DNA of 64,000 nucleotides. It comes from Nocardioides panaciterrulae. GTDB taxonomy: Bacteria > Actinomycetota > Actinomycetes > Propionibacteriales > Nocardioidaceae. Numbering within the stretch: position 1 is the first letter of the stretch; each line of letters opens with the position of its first letter. The stretch spans positions 2,664,001 to 2,728,000 of the forward strand of contig NZ_JACCBG010000001.1 in NCBI RefSeq assembly GCF_013409645.1. The letters are read 5' to 3'. Shown here piece by piece: positions 17,290 through 25,838 of the stretch. A program made the position numbers and the translations under genes. The notes below the pieces were generated by a model that saw only the letters and a program-made list of their open reading frames with translations, searched no databases and had not been told where the DNA came from.

Positions 17290-17379
17290 GGTTTCGACGC
17301 GCTCGCGCGACCTCGTTCCTCGGTCGCGTCGCTTGCTCAACCTGGCCGGCCGACGGCCCGACCTCGTACCTCGGTCGCG
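17290..17379. repeat. Intergenic palindromic element with tandem copy
   Basis: Starts GGTTTCGACGCGC and runs to CTTGCTCAACC at 17342. It contains a hairpin core CGCGACC ... GGTCGCG. A second 21-bp copy of the core lies at 17359-17379, differing at one position from 17308-17328. The ends resemble a GGTTTCGA...TCAACC repeat family I recall from actinobacterial intergenic regions (recollection, not searched). It lies between the PLP enzyme stop and the gpsA stop. Confidence 0.6.
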
Positions 17380-17392
17380 CCTGGCCGTCTCA

Positions 17393-18415
17393 TCAGTCGG
17401 CCTCGGCCTTCGTGTCCCGGGCGATGAAGGAGTCCATCATCTGCTGCGCGGTCATCCGGCCGGCGACCACCGCCTCGACATGCTCGGCGATCGGCGCGTC
17501 GACCCCGCGGCTGCGGGCCAGCGCGAGCAGCGAGGAGCAGGACTTCGCGCCCTCGGCGACCTGCCGGGTGCTGGCGTAGATCTCCTCGGTCGTCATCCCG
17601 CGGCCGAGCTTCTCGCCGAACGTGCGGTTGCGCGAGAGCGGCGAGGAGCAGGTCGCCACGAGGTCCCCGAGCCCCGCCAGGCCCATGAGCGTGAGCGGGT
17701 TGGCGCCCAGCTGGGTCGCCAGCCGGGCGGTCTCCGCCAGCCCCCGGGTGATCACGGAGGCGGTGGTGTTGTCGCCGAAGCCGAGCCCGACGGCCATCCC
17801 GACCGCGAGCGCCACGACGTTCTTGTAGGCCCCGCCGAGCTCGCAGCCGAGGACGTCGGTGCTGGTGTACGGACGGAACGCCGGCGAGTGGATCCGGGCC
17901 TGGATCAGCTTCGCCACCGACTCCTCGGCGCACGCCACCACCGAGGCGGCCGGCTCGCGCCGGGCGATCTCGGGCGACAGGTTCGGGCCGCTGACGACCG
18001 CGATCCGCTCGGGTCCGGCGCCGGTCACCTGGGCGATGACCTCGCTCATCCGCTCCAGGGTCCCGAGCTCGACGCCCTTCATCAGCGAGACGATCACGGC
18101 GTCCTTCTCGATGAACGGCGCCCACTCGGTCAGGCCGGCGCGCAGCGACTGCGACGGCGTGGCGAGCACGACCATGTCGGCGCCGTGCAACGCCTTCTCC
18201 ACGTCCGTGGTCGCCGACACCGACGGCGGGAGCTCGACGCCGGGCTGGTAGTCGGGGTTCTCGTGCTGCTCGTTGACGGCGCGCGCGACCTCGTCGCGCC
18301 GCGCCCACATCGCGACCTCGTTCCCGGCGTCGGCGAGCACCATCGAGAACGCCGTCCCCCACGACCCGGCGGTGAACACGGCGACCTTGCCGTGCGGGGT
18401 CGGTTCGAGACTCAT
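17393..18415 (-). CDS. gpsA: Glycerol-3-phosphate dehydrogenase [NAD(P)+]
   Basis: Reduces dihydroxyacetone phosphate to glycerol-3-phosphate for phospholipid synthesis. 340 residues with the Rossmann start VAVFTAGSWGTAFS, the conserved GLGFGDNTTASVITRGL and LAGLGDLVATCSS. The usual first glycine of GxGxxG is a threonine here (TAGSWG), a small oddity. ATG at 18415 overlaps the plsC stop by four bases, so the two are translationally coupled; together they provide and acylate the glycerol backbone. Confidence 0.95.
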   Translation of the reverse strand: MSLEPTPHGKVAVFTAGSWGTAFSMVLADAGNEVAMWARRDEVARAVNEQHENPDYQPGVELPPSVSATTDVEKALHGADMVVLATPSQSLRAGLTEWAPFIEKDAVIVSLMKGVELGTLERMSEVIAQVTGAGPERIAVVSGPNLSPEIARREPAASVVACAEESVAKLIQARIHSPAFRPYTSTDVLGCELGGAYKNVVALAVGMAVGLGFGDNTTASVITRGLAETARLATQLGANPLTLMGLAGLGDLVATCSSPLSRNRTFGEKLGRGMTTEEIYASTRQVAEGAKSCSSLLALARSRGVDAPIAEHVEAVVAGRMTAQQMMDSFIARDTKAEAD

Positions 18416-19182
18416 CGGCGCTCCTTCTTGCGGTCGACCTTGTAGGGGTTGCCGGTCTCCGGCACGCCGGCCTTGCGCACGTCGAACCGCTCGGCCGGCG
18501 CCTTCGCGCCGCGGATGTCCTCCACGAGCGCGGTGATCGCGGCCATGATGCGGTCGGTCGCCTGCTGCGTCACGGCGGTGGCGGGTGGCAGCGCGAGCAG
18601 GTCGTCGAGGTCGACGGGGTCGCCCACCTTCATGGTCACGAGCTTGCGCGGGTAGAGGTCGGGCTTCTTGGCGTACGGCGCGAGCAGCTGCTGCGCCCCC
18701 CACTGGCCGACGGGGATCACCGGGCAGCCGGTCGCCAGCGCGATCCGGGCCGCACCGGTCTTGCCGGTCATCGGCCACATGTCCGGGTCCCGGGTGATCG
18801 TGCCCTCGGGGTAGACCACCACGCACTGGCCGGCCTGCACGGCGCGCACGGCTGCGTCGTACGCGCCGACGGCGTTCTTGCTCAGCCGCTCGACGGGGAT
18901 CTGGCCGGCCGCGTCGAGGAAGTAGGCGAGCGCCTTGTTCTTGAACAGCCCGGACTTGGCGAGGTAGCGGGGCAGCCGGCCGTGGTCGTAGAGCAGGTGC
19001 GCGGCGGTCAGCGGGTCGACGTGCGAGACGTGGTTGAGCACGAGGATGAAACCGCCTTCGGCGGGGATCTTCTCGCCGTCGATCCAGTTGCGTCTCGTCG
19101 TGGCGAGCAGCGCCGGCTTGATCAGCGCCACGGCGATGTCGAACGCCCACCCACGCGGCTGCTGCAGCTTCCGAACCGTCAC
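18412..19182 (-). CDS. 1-acyl-sn-glycerol-3-phosphate acyltransferase (PlsC family)
   Basis: 256-residue acyltransferase that makes phosphatidic acid. It has the catalytic NHxxxxD block (NHVSHVD) and the substrate motif VVYPEGTITRD, plus a hydrophobic N-terminal segment for membrane association. It is coupled to gpsA by a four-base overlap. Several PlsC paralogues usually exist in one actinobacterium, so the exact acyl substrate is open. Confidence 0.9.
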   Translation of the reverse strand: MTVRKLQQPRGWAFDIAVALIKPALLATTRRNWIDGEKIPAEGGFILVLNHVSHVDPLTAAHLLYDHGRLPRYLAKSGLFKNKALAYFLDAAGQIPVERLSKNAVGAYDAAVRAVQAGQCVVVYPEGTITRDPDMWPMTGKTGAARIALATGCPVIPVGQWGAQQLLAPYAKKPDLYPRKLVTMKVGDPVDLDDLLALPPATAVTQQATDRIMAAITALVEDIRGAKAPAERFDVRKAGVPETGNPYKVDRKKERR

Positions 19183-19395
19183 GTACGTCCCTGTCGTCTC
19201 TGCGGCCTCCGGACCGCGTTGCCACCCGTCGAGTGCAGGTTATCCGGTCGGGCGGGCCGCTCCCCCAGTCGCGACACGCTCGATCCCCGCGCGGCGCGCG
19301 GCGGGTCGCGGACCGCCGCTGGTCTCGCCACGCACACCCGGGCACGGCCGGCTCGTCGGTGCGGACGCACCCGACCCGTCAGGGGCCACGCGGCG

Positions 19396-19608
19396 TCACC
19401 GGGCGGCTCGAGCCGGTCCCGTGGCATCCGCTGCGCCGGGCTGGCGGCTCGGGATGCCCTCGGAGACGAAGAGCGCGAGCAGTGCGAGCAGGGCCAGGAC
19501 GAACAGCGAGGCCCGCAACCCGGCGAGGCGGGACTCCTCGTTCTCCCGGACGATCGCGTCGGCGGTGTCCTCGGAGAGCGCCCGGCGCAGCTCGTCGTCG
19601 GGGACGAA
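19396..19608 (-). pseudogene. C-terminal remnant of an MFS transporter
   Basis: The frame reads FVPDDELRRALSEDTADAIV, then a charged linker, then one hydrophobic helix (LRASLFVLALLALLALFVSE) and a short tail GIPSRQPGA. This resembles the last helix and tail of DHA-type MFS exporters, whose other helices are absent. The sequence before it is low-complexity and not transporter-like. It could instead be a real small single-helix protein. The whole gap between plsC and cofC (19183-19688) holds nothing else recognised. Confidence 0.45.
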
Positions 19609-19688
19609 GGGGGACGCCGCCCCTGTCGGTCGGCCGAGGGTCCGGCCGGGGAGGCCGGTGGCACCCGCCCAGTGGGACAATGGCGACG

Positions 19689-20321
19689 ATGACGTCGCCG
19701 CAGTTCGCCGTGCTGGTCCCGGTCAAGCCGCCCGCCCAGGGCAAGTCCCGGCTGGTCGCGCCGTCCCAGGAGCTGCGCCGCGGCCTCGCCGCCGCCTTCG
19801 CGCTCGACACCGTCGCGGCGTGCCTGGCTGCCGGCCGCGTGGCGGCGGTCCTCGCCGTCACCGACGACGCGGCCTTCTCGCAGCGGCTCGCCGAGGCCGG
19901 CTGCGCGGCCATCCCTGACGGCGTGTCCGGCGACCTGAACGCGACGCTGCGGCAGGCCGCGGCGGAGGCCGGGCGTCGGTGGCCGGAGCTGGAGCCGGTC
20001 GCCGTCTGCGCCGACCTGCCGGCGCTGCGACCCGGCGACCTGGACGAGGCGCTGGCCGCGGTGCCGGCGGCCAGGCCGTGCTTCGTCTCCGACGCGGCGG
20101 GCGTGGGCACCACGATGTACGCCGCGCCGCTCGACCACTTCGACCCGCGGTTCGGTGTGGGGTCGCGGCTGGCCCACCTGGGAACCGGCGCGGTCGAGCT
20201 CGGCGGGGACCTGCGGACGCTGCGCCACGACGTCGACGACCTCGAGGATCTGCGCCAGGTGCTGGCGCTCGGTCTCGGCGACCACACGGTCGCGGCCGCG
20301 GGGCCGGTCCTGGCGCAGTGA
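19689..20321 (+). CDS. cofC: 2-phospho-L-lactate/phosphoenolpyruvate guanylyltransferase
   Basis: Activates PEP or phospholactate with GTP in coenzyme F420 synthesis (CofC/FbiD). 210 residues, with AVLVPVKPPAQGKSRL at the N terminus and ADLPALRPGDL in the middle, both typical of the family. Two in-frame ATGs (19680 and 19689) are possible; the family normally starts at the second. It converges with hup. The other F420 genes are not in the window. Confidence 0.92.
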   Translation: MTSPQFAVLVPVKPPAQGKSRLVAPSQELRRGLAAAFALDTVAACLAAGRVAAVLAVTDDAAFSQRLAEAGCAAIPDGVSGDLNATLRQAAAEAGRRWPELEPVAVCADLPALRPGDLDEALAAVPAARPCFVSDAAGVGTTMYAAPLDHFDPRFGVGSRLAHLGTGAVELGGDLRTLRHDVDDLEDLRQVLALGLGDHTVAAAGPVLAQ

Positions 20322-20322
20322 T

Positions 20323-20348
20323 GGCGGGCCTCCCGAGGGAGACCCGCC
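20323..20348. terminator. Bidirectional hairpin between cofC and hup
   Basis: GGCGGG, one mismatch, CTCCC, two-base loop, GGGAG, then CCCGCC. The 11-bp stem lies between the converging stops of cofC (20321) and hup (20367). No T-run is present on either strand. Confidence 0.6.
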
Positions 20349-20366
20349 ACCGTGTGACGCTGTTGC

Positions 20367-21107
20367 TCAGGACTTCTTGGCGGCCTTCTTCGCCGTCGTC
20401 TTCTTGGCCGTGGTCGTCTTCTTGGCCGGGGCGGACTTCGCCGCGCTGGTCTTCTTCGCCGTCGTCTTCTTCGCCGGCGCGGACTTCTTGGCGGTCGAGG
20501 ACTTCTTGGCGGTCGAGGACTTCTTGGCCGCCGTCGACTTCGCCGCCGTCGACTTCGACGCGGTCGACTTCGACGCGGTCGACTTCGACGCGGTGGACTT
20601 CGAGGTGGGCGCCTTCTTCGCCGGCGCCGACTTCTTGGTCGTGGTGGCGGCCTTCTTCGCCGTCGTCGTCTTCTTGGCGGGCGTGCTCTTGGCCGCGGTC
20701 TTCTTGGCCGTGCCCGTCGTCTTCTTCGCCGGAGCGGCCTTCTTGGCCGCGGAGGCCGCCGCCTTGGCCGGAGCCGTCGCCTTCTTGGCGGCCGCACCCG
20801 ACGCGGTCAGCGTCAGCTTCGGCAGCTTCTTGGCGCCGGACACGACGTTCTTGAGGTCGGCACCGGCGCTGAACTTCGGAACCGCCGTCTTCTTCGCCTT
20901 GATCCGCTCGCCGGTCTGCGGGTTGCGGACCCAGCGCGCCTGGCGGATGCGCTTCTCGAACGAGCCGAAACCGGTGATCGCGACCTTCTCACCCCTCGCG
21001 ACCTCGCGCGTGATGGTGTCGAGGACGGAGTCGAGCGCGTGCTGGGCGGCCTTGCGATTTCCCTCGTAGCGCTGGGCCAGTGCATCGATGAGCTGAGACT
21101 TGTTCAC
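20367..21107 (-). CDS. hup: HU-family nucleoid protein with lysine/alanine-rich tail
   Basis: 246 residues. Residues 1-95 form the HU DNA-bending domain: NKSQLIDALAQRYEG, GFGSFEKRIRQAR and the DNA-arm motif RNPQTGERIKAKK. The remaining 150 residues are a disordered Lys/Ala/Thr/Pro/Ser tail with KKTTAKK-type and SKSTA-type repeats, like actinobacterial HupB/HupS. The GTG at 21107 is chosen because GGAAGGGAAG precedes it. The tail probably compacts DNA and is a likely target for post-translational modification. Confidence 0.94.
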   Translation of the reverse strand: MNKSQLIDALAQRYEGNRKAAQHALDSVLDTITREVARGEKVAITGFGSFEKRIRQARWVRNPQTGERIKAKKTAVPKFSAGADLKNVVSGAKKLPKLTLTASGAAAKKATAPAKAAASAAKKAAPAKKTTGTAKKTAAKSTPAKKTTTAKKAATTTKKSAPAKKAPTSKSTASKSTASKSTASKSTAAKSTAAKKSSTAKKSSTAKKSAPAKKTTAKKTSAAKSAPAKKTTTAKKTTAKKAAKKS

Positions 21108-21543
21108 TAGCTTCCCTTCCAATGAACCTCTGCGGCCGAGCCCGTGCTCGACGTTCTTGCACGCACGCTAGGTTTTCGCGAGCATTCCCACAATCGCCAC
21201 GCCGACGATTTCTCGACCTTTTTACCGCCCGGAATGCGCTCAACCATGGGGCTTTCGACCTTTTCCGGTCAGGGAATCATCACCGGTCGGTGACAGCGAA
21301 GTTCTCGATTTCCCAGTCAGCACAGGGGATCCGGGCCTGGCCGAGGCTCGAGAACGCGGGCCGGAGGGACCGCGCGCGGGCCGCCCGAGGCGCGATCCGA
21401 GAGCGTGCGCCACCGCGCGGCCGCCGTACTCCGCGGACCCTTCTCGTCCGCGGATCCTCCGCCGTTGTTGGAGTTCTCGCCGCCCACCGATCCTGACCAC
21501 CGCCCACTGCCGCCCGCCCATTGCCCACTGCCGCGCCACGCCG
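21108..21543. other. Intergenic promoter region of hup
   Basis: 436 bp, notably more A/T-rich than the surroundings. It holds the hup promoter candidate (21165-21193) and GATTT/TTTTT-containing stretches at 21209-21250. Nothing else recognised; no array copies or hairpins of note. Confidence 0.5.
21165..21193 (-). promoter_or_regulatory. Candidate sigma-70-type promoter of hup
   Basis: On the minus strand, TTGTGG (21193-21188) and TAGCGT (21170-21165) are separated by 17 bp. Both resemble actinobacterial housekeeping -35/-10 hexamers, about 60 bp upstream of the hup start. Confidence 0.45.
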
Positions 21544-22257
21544 ATGACTACCATCGGCTCGATGCGGCCCGAGAACGAGCAGTATCTGCAGCGGTGGTGG
21601 TCCGGGGTATTCGCCATCGAGGAGCGGTCCCTGTGGTCCTCGGTGACCGTCCGGCCCCACGGGGTGCTCGGCGACTACCCCGGGCTCTTCGTCGCCCTTC
21701 GCGGCGAGGGCGTGCACGTCTCGGCTCCCGCCGACGACGTCGAAGACCTCGCGGCCCACCTCGTCCGGGCGGCGCCCGACCTCCTGCGGCAAGACGCCTT
21801 CTGGGCGGAGCTCGCGGAGGAGCGCGGGGTCGCACTGATCGGACCGAGCACCCACCACTACCTCGACGTCGACCCGGGGCCGGTCCCCGGGGTGGTCGTG
21901 CCGACCGTCGAGCAGCTCGCGTCCCTGCGCTCCAGGGCGGGCGACGCGGACTGGCGTGAGTCGGGCTTCGCGGACACCTCGAGGCCGTTCGGGCTCGAGC
22001 GCGACGGTGTGCTGGTGGCCGCCTCGAACCTCAACGCGTGGGACGGCCTGCCGCGCGACGTCGGCGTGCTGGTCGCGCCCGAGGCCCGGGGCCGGCGCCT
22101 GGCCCCGGTCGTCGCGCGGCACGCGGCGTCGTACGCCGTCACCGCGCACGGGCTCGCGCGCTGGGGTGCCCGGAACACGAACCTGGGCTCGCTGGCCACC
22201 GCGCGCCGGCTCGGGTTCGCGGCGTACTGCACCCAGCTGGCGCTGCGCCCCGCCTGA
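21544..22257 (+). CDS. GNAT-family N-acetyltransferase
   Basis: 237 residues. The C-terminal half carries a GNAT fold: VLVAASNLNAW, DVGVLVAPEARGRRLAPVVA (acetyl-CoA loop, R-x-x-G/A variant) and ARRLGFAAYCTQLALR at the end. The N-terminal half is a separate domain without clear family. The substrate is unknown. It converges with leuD across only six bases. Two early methionines (1 and 7) leave the start slightly open. Confidence 0.75.
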   Translation: MTTIGSMRPENEQYLQRWWSGVFAIEERSLWSSVTVRPHGVLGDYPGLFVALRGEGVHVSAPADDVEDLAAHLVRAAPDLLRQDAFWAELAEERGVALIGPSTHHYLDVDPGPVPGVVVPTVEQLASLRSRAGDADWRESGFADTSRPFGLERDGVLVAASNLNAWDGLPRDVGVLVAPEARGRRLAPVVARHAASYAVTAHGLARWGARNTNLGSLATARRLGFAAYCTQLALRPA

Positions 22258-22263
22258 GACTCC

Positions 22264-22863
22264 CTAGAGGGTGGCGGGCTTCCAGCTCGGGCGACTGCGC
22301 TCGTAGGCCGCGATCTCGTCGTCGTGGCCGAGCGTGATGCCGATGTCGTCGAGGCCCTCGAGCAGCCGCCACCGGGTGTAGTCGTCGATGTCGAAGGAGT
22401 CCTCGATCGCGTCCGGGCCCTCGCCGGCACGCACGGTGCGGGCCTCGAGGTCGACGGTCACGGTGGCTCCGGGCTCCGCCTCGAGCAGGTCCCAGAGCCG
22501 CTGCACGACCTTCTCGTCCGCCTGCGCCGCGAGCAGCCCCGCCTTGCCCGCGTTGCCGCGGAAGATGTCACCGAAGCGGGGCGAGATGACGGCCTTGAAG
22601 CCGTAGTTCTGCAGCGCCCAGACCGCGTGCTCGCGGGAGGAGCCGGTGCCGAAGTCGGGACCGGCCACGAGCACCGAGCCGGCGGCGTACGCCTGCTGGT
22701 TGAGCACGAACGACGGGTCGTTGCGCCAGGCGGCGAACAGGCCGTCCTCGAAGCCGTCGCGGGTCACGCGCTTGAGGTAGACCGCCGGGATGATCTGGTC
22801 GGTGTCGACGTTGCTGCGGCGCAGCGGCACGCCGACGCCGGTGTGGGTGCGGAACTTCTCCAT
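22264..22863 (-). CDS. leuD: 3-isopropylmalate dehydratase small subunit
   Basis: Small subunit of the [4Fe-4S] isomerase that converts 2- to 3-isopropylmalate in leucine synthesis. In many actinobacteria it also serves citramalate in the CimA isoleucine route. 199 residues: [19 protein letters not shown] and [14 protein letters not shown] are present. ATG at 22863 gives the usual N terminus; it follows leuC by 10 bp. Confidence 0.96.
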   Translation of the reverse strand: MEKFRTHTGVGVPLRRSNVDTDQIIPAVYLKRVTRDGFEDGLFAAWRNDPSFVLNQQAYAAGSVLVAGPDFGTGSSREHAVWALQNYGFKAVISPRFGDIFRGNAGKAGLLAAQADEKVVQRLWDLLEAEPGATVTVDLEARTVRAGEGPDAIEDSFDIDDYTRWRLLEGLDDIGITLGHDDEIAAYERSRPSWKPATL

Positions 22864-22873
22864 GGCGGGCCTC

Positions 22874-24298
22874 TCAGTCTCTCGCGCCGGCGGTGACCGG
22901 CTCCAGGTCAGCGGGCGAGGACAGCGTGCCGCGGATCGCGGTCGCGGCCGCGACCGGCACCGACACCAGGTGGGTGCGACCACCCTTGCCCTGGCGGCCC
23001 TCGAAGTTGCGGTTGGAGGTCGACGCGCTGCGCTCCCCCGGCTGCAGCTGGTCGGGGTTCATGCCCAGGCACATCGAGCACCCGGCCCCGCGCCATTCCG
23101 CGCCGGCCTCCTTGAAGGCCACGTCGAGGCCCTCCTCCTCGGCCTGCAGACGCACCCGCACCGAGCCGGGGACCACGAGCAGCCGGGTGTTCTTGTCGAC
23201 GTGGCGACCCCGGACGATCTCGGCGGCGGCGCGCAGATCCTCGATCCGGCCGTTGGTGCACGAGCCCACGAAGACCGTGTCGACCTTGATCTCACGCATC
23301 GGGGTGCCGGCCTCGAGGGCCATGTACTCCAGGGCCCGCTCGGCCGCGACGCGGTCACCCTCGTCGTCGTACGACGCGGGGTCGGGCACGCTCGCCCCGA
23401 GCGGGACGCCCTGCCCCGGGTTGGTGCCCCAGGTGACGAACGGCGTCATCGTGCTCGCGTCGAGGACGATCTCCTCGTCGAACACGGCGTCGTCGTCGGT
23501 GCGCAGGCTGCGCCAGTGCTCGACCGCAGCGTCCCACTGGGCGCCCTCGGGCGCCTCGGGGCGGCCGTGGATGTAGTCGAAGGTCGTCTGGTCGGGGGCG
23601 ATCAGGCCGGCCTTGGCGCCCCACTCGATGCTCATGTTGCACACGGTCATCCGGCCCTCCATCGAGAGAGCCTCGATGGCCTCGCCGCGGTACTCCACGA
23701 TGTAGCCCTGGCCGCCGCCGGTGCCGGTGTGGGCGATCAGCGTCAGCACCAGGTCCTTGGCGGTGACGCCCTCGGGCAGCGTGCCGTTGACGGTGACGGC
23801 CATGGTCTTCGGCTTGGCCTGCGGCAGCGTCTGGGTGGCGAGCACGTGCTCGACCTCCGAGGTGCCGATGCCGAACGCGATCGCGCCGAACGCGCCGTGG
23901 GTGCTGGTGTGGCTGTCGCCGCAGACGATCGTCATGCCGGGCTGGGTCAGGCCGAGCTGCGGGCCGACGACGTGGACGATGCCCTGCTCGAGGTCGCCCA
24001 GGGGGTGCAGCCGGACGCCGAACTCCTCGGTGTTGCGCCGCAGGGTCTCGACCTGGGTACGCGAGACGGGGTCCTCGATCGGCTTGTCCCAGTTCAGCGT
24101 CGGGACGTTGTGGTCCTCGGTGGCCAGCGTCAGGTCGGGGCGGCGGACCTTCCGGCCGGCCAGCCGCAGCCCGTCGAAGGCCTGCGGCGAGGTCACCTCG
24201 TGGATCAGGTGGAGGTCGATGTAGAGCAGGTCCGGCTCCCCCACGGCGGACCGGACGACGTGCTCGTCCCAGACCTTCTCGGCCAGGGTCTTGCCCAT
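22874..24298 (-). CDS. leuC: 3-isopropylmalate dehydratase large subunit
   Basis: 474 residues from [29 protein letters not shown] and the cluster cysteines ([11 protein letters not shown] and [11 protein letters not shown]) ligate the [4Fe-4S] centre. ATG at 24298 has GAGGGAG upstream. It is co-transcribed with leuD and divergent from the IclR regulator, the usual leuCD/ndgR arrangement in actinobacteria. Confidence 0.96.
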   Translation of the reverse strand: MGKTLAEKVWDEHVVRSAVGEPDLLYIDLHLIHEVTSPQAFDGLRLAGRKVRRPDLTLATEDHNVPTLNWDKPIEDPVSRTQVETLRRNTEEFGVRLHPLGDLEQGIVHVVGPQLGLTQPGMTIVCGDSHTSTHGAFGAIAFGIGTSEVEHVLATQTLPQAKPKTMAVTVNGTLPEGVTAKDLVLTLIAHTGTGGGQGYIVEYRGEAIEALSMEGRMTVCNMSIEWGAKAGLIAPDQTTFDYIHGRPEAPEGAQWDAAVEHWRSLRTDDDAVFDEEIVLDASTMTPFVTWGTNPGQGVPLGASVPDPASYDDEGDRVAAERALEYMALEAGTPMREIKVDTVFVGSCTNGRIEDLRAAAEIVRGRHVDKNTRLLVVPGSVRVRLQAEEEGLDVAFKEAGAEWRGAGCSMCLGMNPDQLQPGERSASTSNRNFEGRQGKGGRTHLVSVPVAAATAIRGTLSSPADLEPVTAGARD

Positions 24299-24413
24299 GA
24301 CTGTCTCCCTCACACTTCGGTTCTCTCAACGACGACTGCCCGCTGCACAGGAGGTTCGACCCCGGTGGCGGCGACATGGAACACCCTAGCGCTTGCATCC
24401 CACCTTCTGAGAC

Positions 24414-24425
24414 GGCAGTATTGCC
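24414..24425. promoter_or_regulatory. Candidate operator between leuC and the IclR gene
   Basis: GGCA, four bases, TGCC, a short dyad ending two bases before the IclR ATG. Position suggests autoregulation. The assignment is inferred from position only. Confidence 0.3.
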
Positions 24426-24427
24426 AT

Positions 24428-25150
24428 ATGGACAACAGCAGCGGAGTAGGCGTTCTCGACAAGGCCGCCCTGGTCCTCACCGCCCTCGAGTCGGGCCCGG
24501 CCACGCTCGCGGGACTGGTGGCCGGCACCGGCCTGGCCCGCCCGACGGCGCACCGGCTCGCGGTCGCCCTCGAGCACCACCGGCTCGTGGCCCGGGACAT
24601 GCAGGGGCGCTTCGTGCTGGGCCCGCGCCTCGCCGAGCTGTCGGCGGCCGCCGGTGAGGACCGGCTGCTCGCCGCTGCCGGACCGGTGCTGGCGCGACTG
24701 CGCGACATCACCGGTGAGTCCGCGCAGCTCTGGCGGCGCCAGGGCGAGCACCGTGTCTGCGTGGCCGCCGCCGAGCGACCCAGCGGCCTGCGCGACACCA
24801 TCCCGGTCGGCTCCCAGCTGACCATGCGTGCCGGCTCCGCCGCCCAGGTGCTGCTGGCCTGGGAGGACCCCGAGCGGATGCACCGCGGACTGCAGAACGC
24901 CGCCTTCTCCGCCGCCGCCCTGTCCGGCATCCGTCGCCGCGGCTGGGCGCAATCGGTCGGCGAGCGCGAGCAGGGCGTCGCCTCGGTGTCCGCCCCGGTC
25001 CGCTCCCCCAGCGGGAAGATCCTCGCCGCCGTCTCCGTCTCCGGCCCCCTCGAACGGCTCTCCCGGCAGCCCGGCCGGATGCACGCACCCGCCGTCCTCG
25101 CCGCCGCCGAGCGGCTCTCCGAGTCCCTGCGTCGCGCCGCCGCGGAGTAG
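24428..25150 (+). CDS. IclR-family regulator, NdgR/LeuCD-type
   Basis: 240 residues with an N-terminal winged helix-turn-helix (TLAGLVAGTGLARPTAHRLA) and a C-terminal effector domain (RSPSGKILAAVSVSGPLERL). ATG at 24428. In Streptomyces and Corynebacterium the divergent IclR protein NdgR/LtbR controls leuCD and amino-acid metabolism. The divergent position here supports the same role. No ligand residues were identified. Confidence 0.85.
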   Translation: MDNSSGVGVLDKAALVLTALESGPATLAGLVAGTGLARPTAHRLAVALEHHRLVARDMQGRFVLGPRLAELSAAAGEDRLLAAAGPVLARLRDITGESAQLWRRQGEHRVCVAAAERPSGLRDTIPVGSQLTMRAGSAAQVLLAWEDPERMHRGLQNAAFSAAALSGIRRRGWAQSVGEREQGVASVSAPVRSPSGKILAAVSVSGPLERLSRQPGRMHAPAVLAAAERLSESLRRAAAE

Positions 25151-25162
25151 CGCGCCTCGGCA

Positions 25163-25355
25163 CGCCGAGTCGGCGCTCGTTGACATCCGCCGCACGCCGA
25201 GTCGGCGCTCGTTGGCACCCAGGTACGCCGTACACACGCGCCAACCTGCGCCGACTCGGCGCAGCCAGCGCGCCAACCTGCGCCGACTCGGCGCACCCCG
25301 CGTCAACCTGCGCCGACTCGACGCGCCCAGCACGTCAACCTGCGCCGACTCGGCG
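25163..25355. repeat. Palindromic repeat array D (six units)
   Basis: Inverted units at 25163 and 25195, then direct units at 25240, 25272, 25302 and 25334. Spacing is 32, 45, 32, 30 and 32 bp. The second unit ends GTTGGC and the third and fourth begin GCCAAC instead of the usual GTTGAC/GTCAAC, so the change is matched across the fold-back axis. The array fills the gap between the IclR stop (25150) and the ogt stop (25364). Confidence 0.92.
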
Positions 25356-25363
25356 CCTGACGG

Positions 25364-25837
25364 TCAGAACAGGCCGGTCTGCTCGAGCTCGAGCAGGGTC
25401 TGCTTGCGCGCGAGACCGCCGGCGTAGCCGGTGAGGGTGCCGTTCGCGCCGATCACCCGGTGGCACGGGACCACGATCGGGATCGGGTTGCGGCCGTTCG
25501 CCAGCCCGACCGCCCGTGAGCCGTGGCCGGTCAGTCCCAGCCGCAGGGCGATCTGGCCGTAGGTCAGGGTCTCGCCGTAGGGGATGGTGCGCAGCTGCTC
25601 CCACACCTTGGCCTGGAACGGCGTGCCCGCGGGCGCGAGCGGGAGGTCGAACTCCTCCAGCTCGCCGGCGAAGTACGCACGCAGCTGCCGCACCGCCTCG
25701 ACGAGCACCGGGCGAGTGTCCTCGCGCCCGCCGTCGTCGGCTCGCGCCTCGTCGGGCGCGAAGTGGATGGCGGTGATCGCGCCCTCCTCCTCGACGAGGC
25801 GCAGCTCGCCCACGGGGCTGTCCATCAGGGTCCACAT
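25364..25837 (-). CDS. ogt: Methylated-DNA--[protein]-cysteine S-methyltransferase
   Basis: Suicide repair protein that removes the methyl group from O6-methylguanine onto its own cysteine. 157 residues with [21 protein letters not shown] and the active-site PCHRV ([12 protein letters not shown]). Its start lies two bases from the stop of the Ada-AlkA fusion gene, so both repair proteins are co-expressed. Array D sits beyond its stop. Confidence 0.95.
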   Translation of the reverse strand: MWTLMDSPVGELRLVEEEGAITAIHFAPDEARADDGGREDTRPVLVEAVRQLRAYFAGELEEFDLPLAPAGTPFQAKVWEQLRTIPYGETLTYGQIALRLGLTGHGSRAVGLANGRNPIPIVVPCHRVIGANGTLTGYAGGLARKQTLLELEQTGLF

Positions 25838-25838
25838 G

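Noticed and set aside
6759..25355. Arrays considered as CRISPR
   Set aside because: Spacing of about ten bases between 22-bp units is far too short for spacers, units switch orientation and no cas genes are present.
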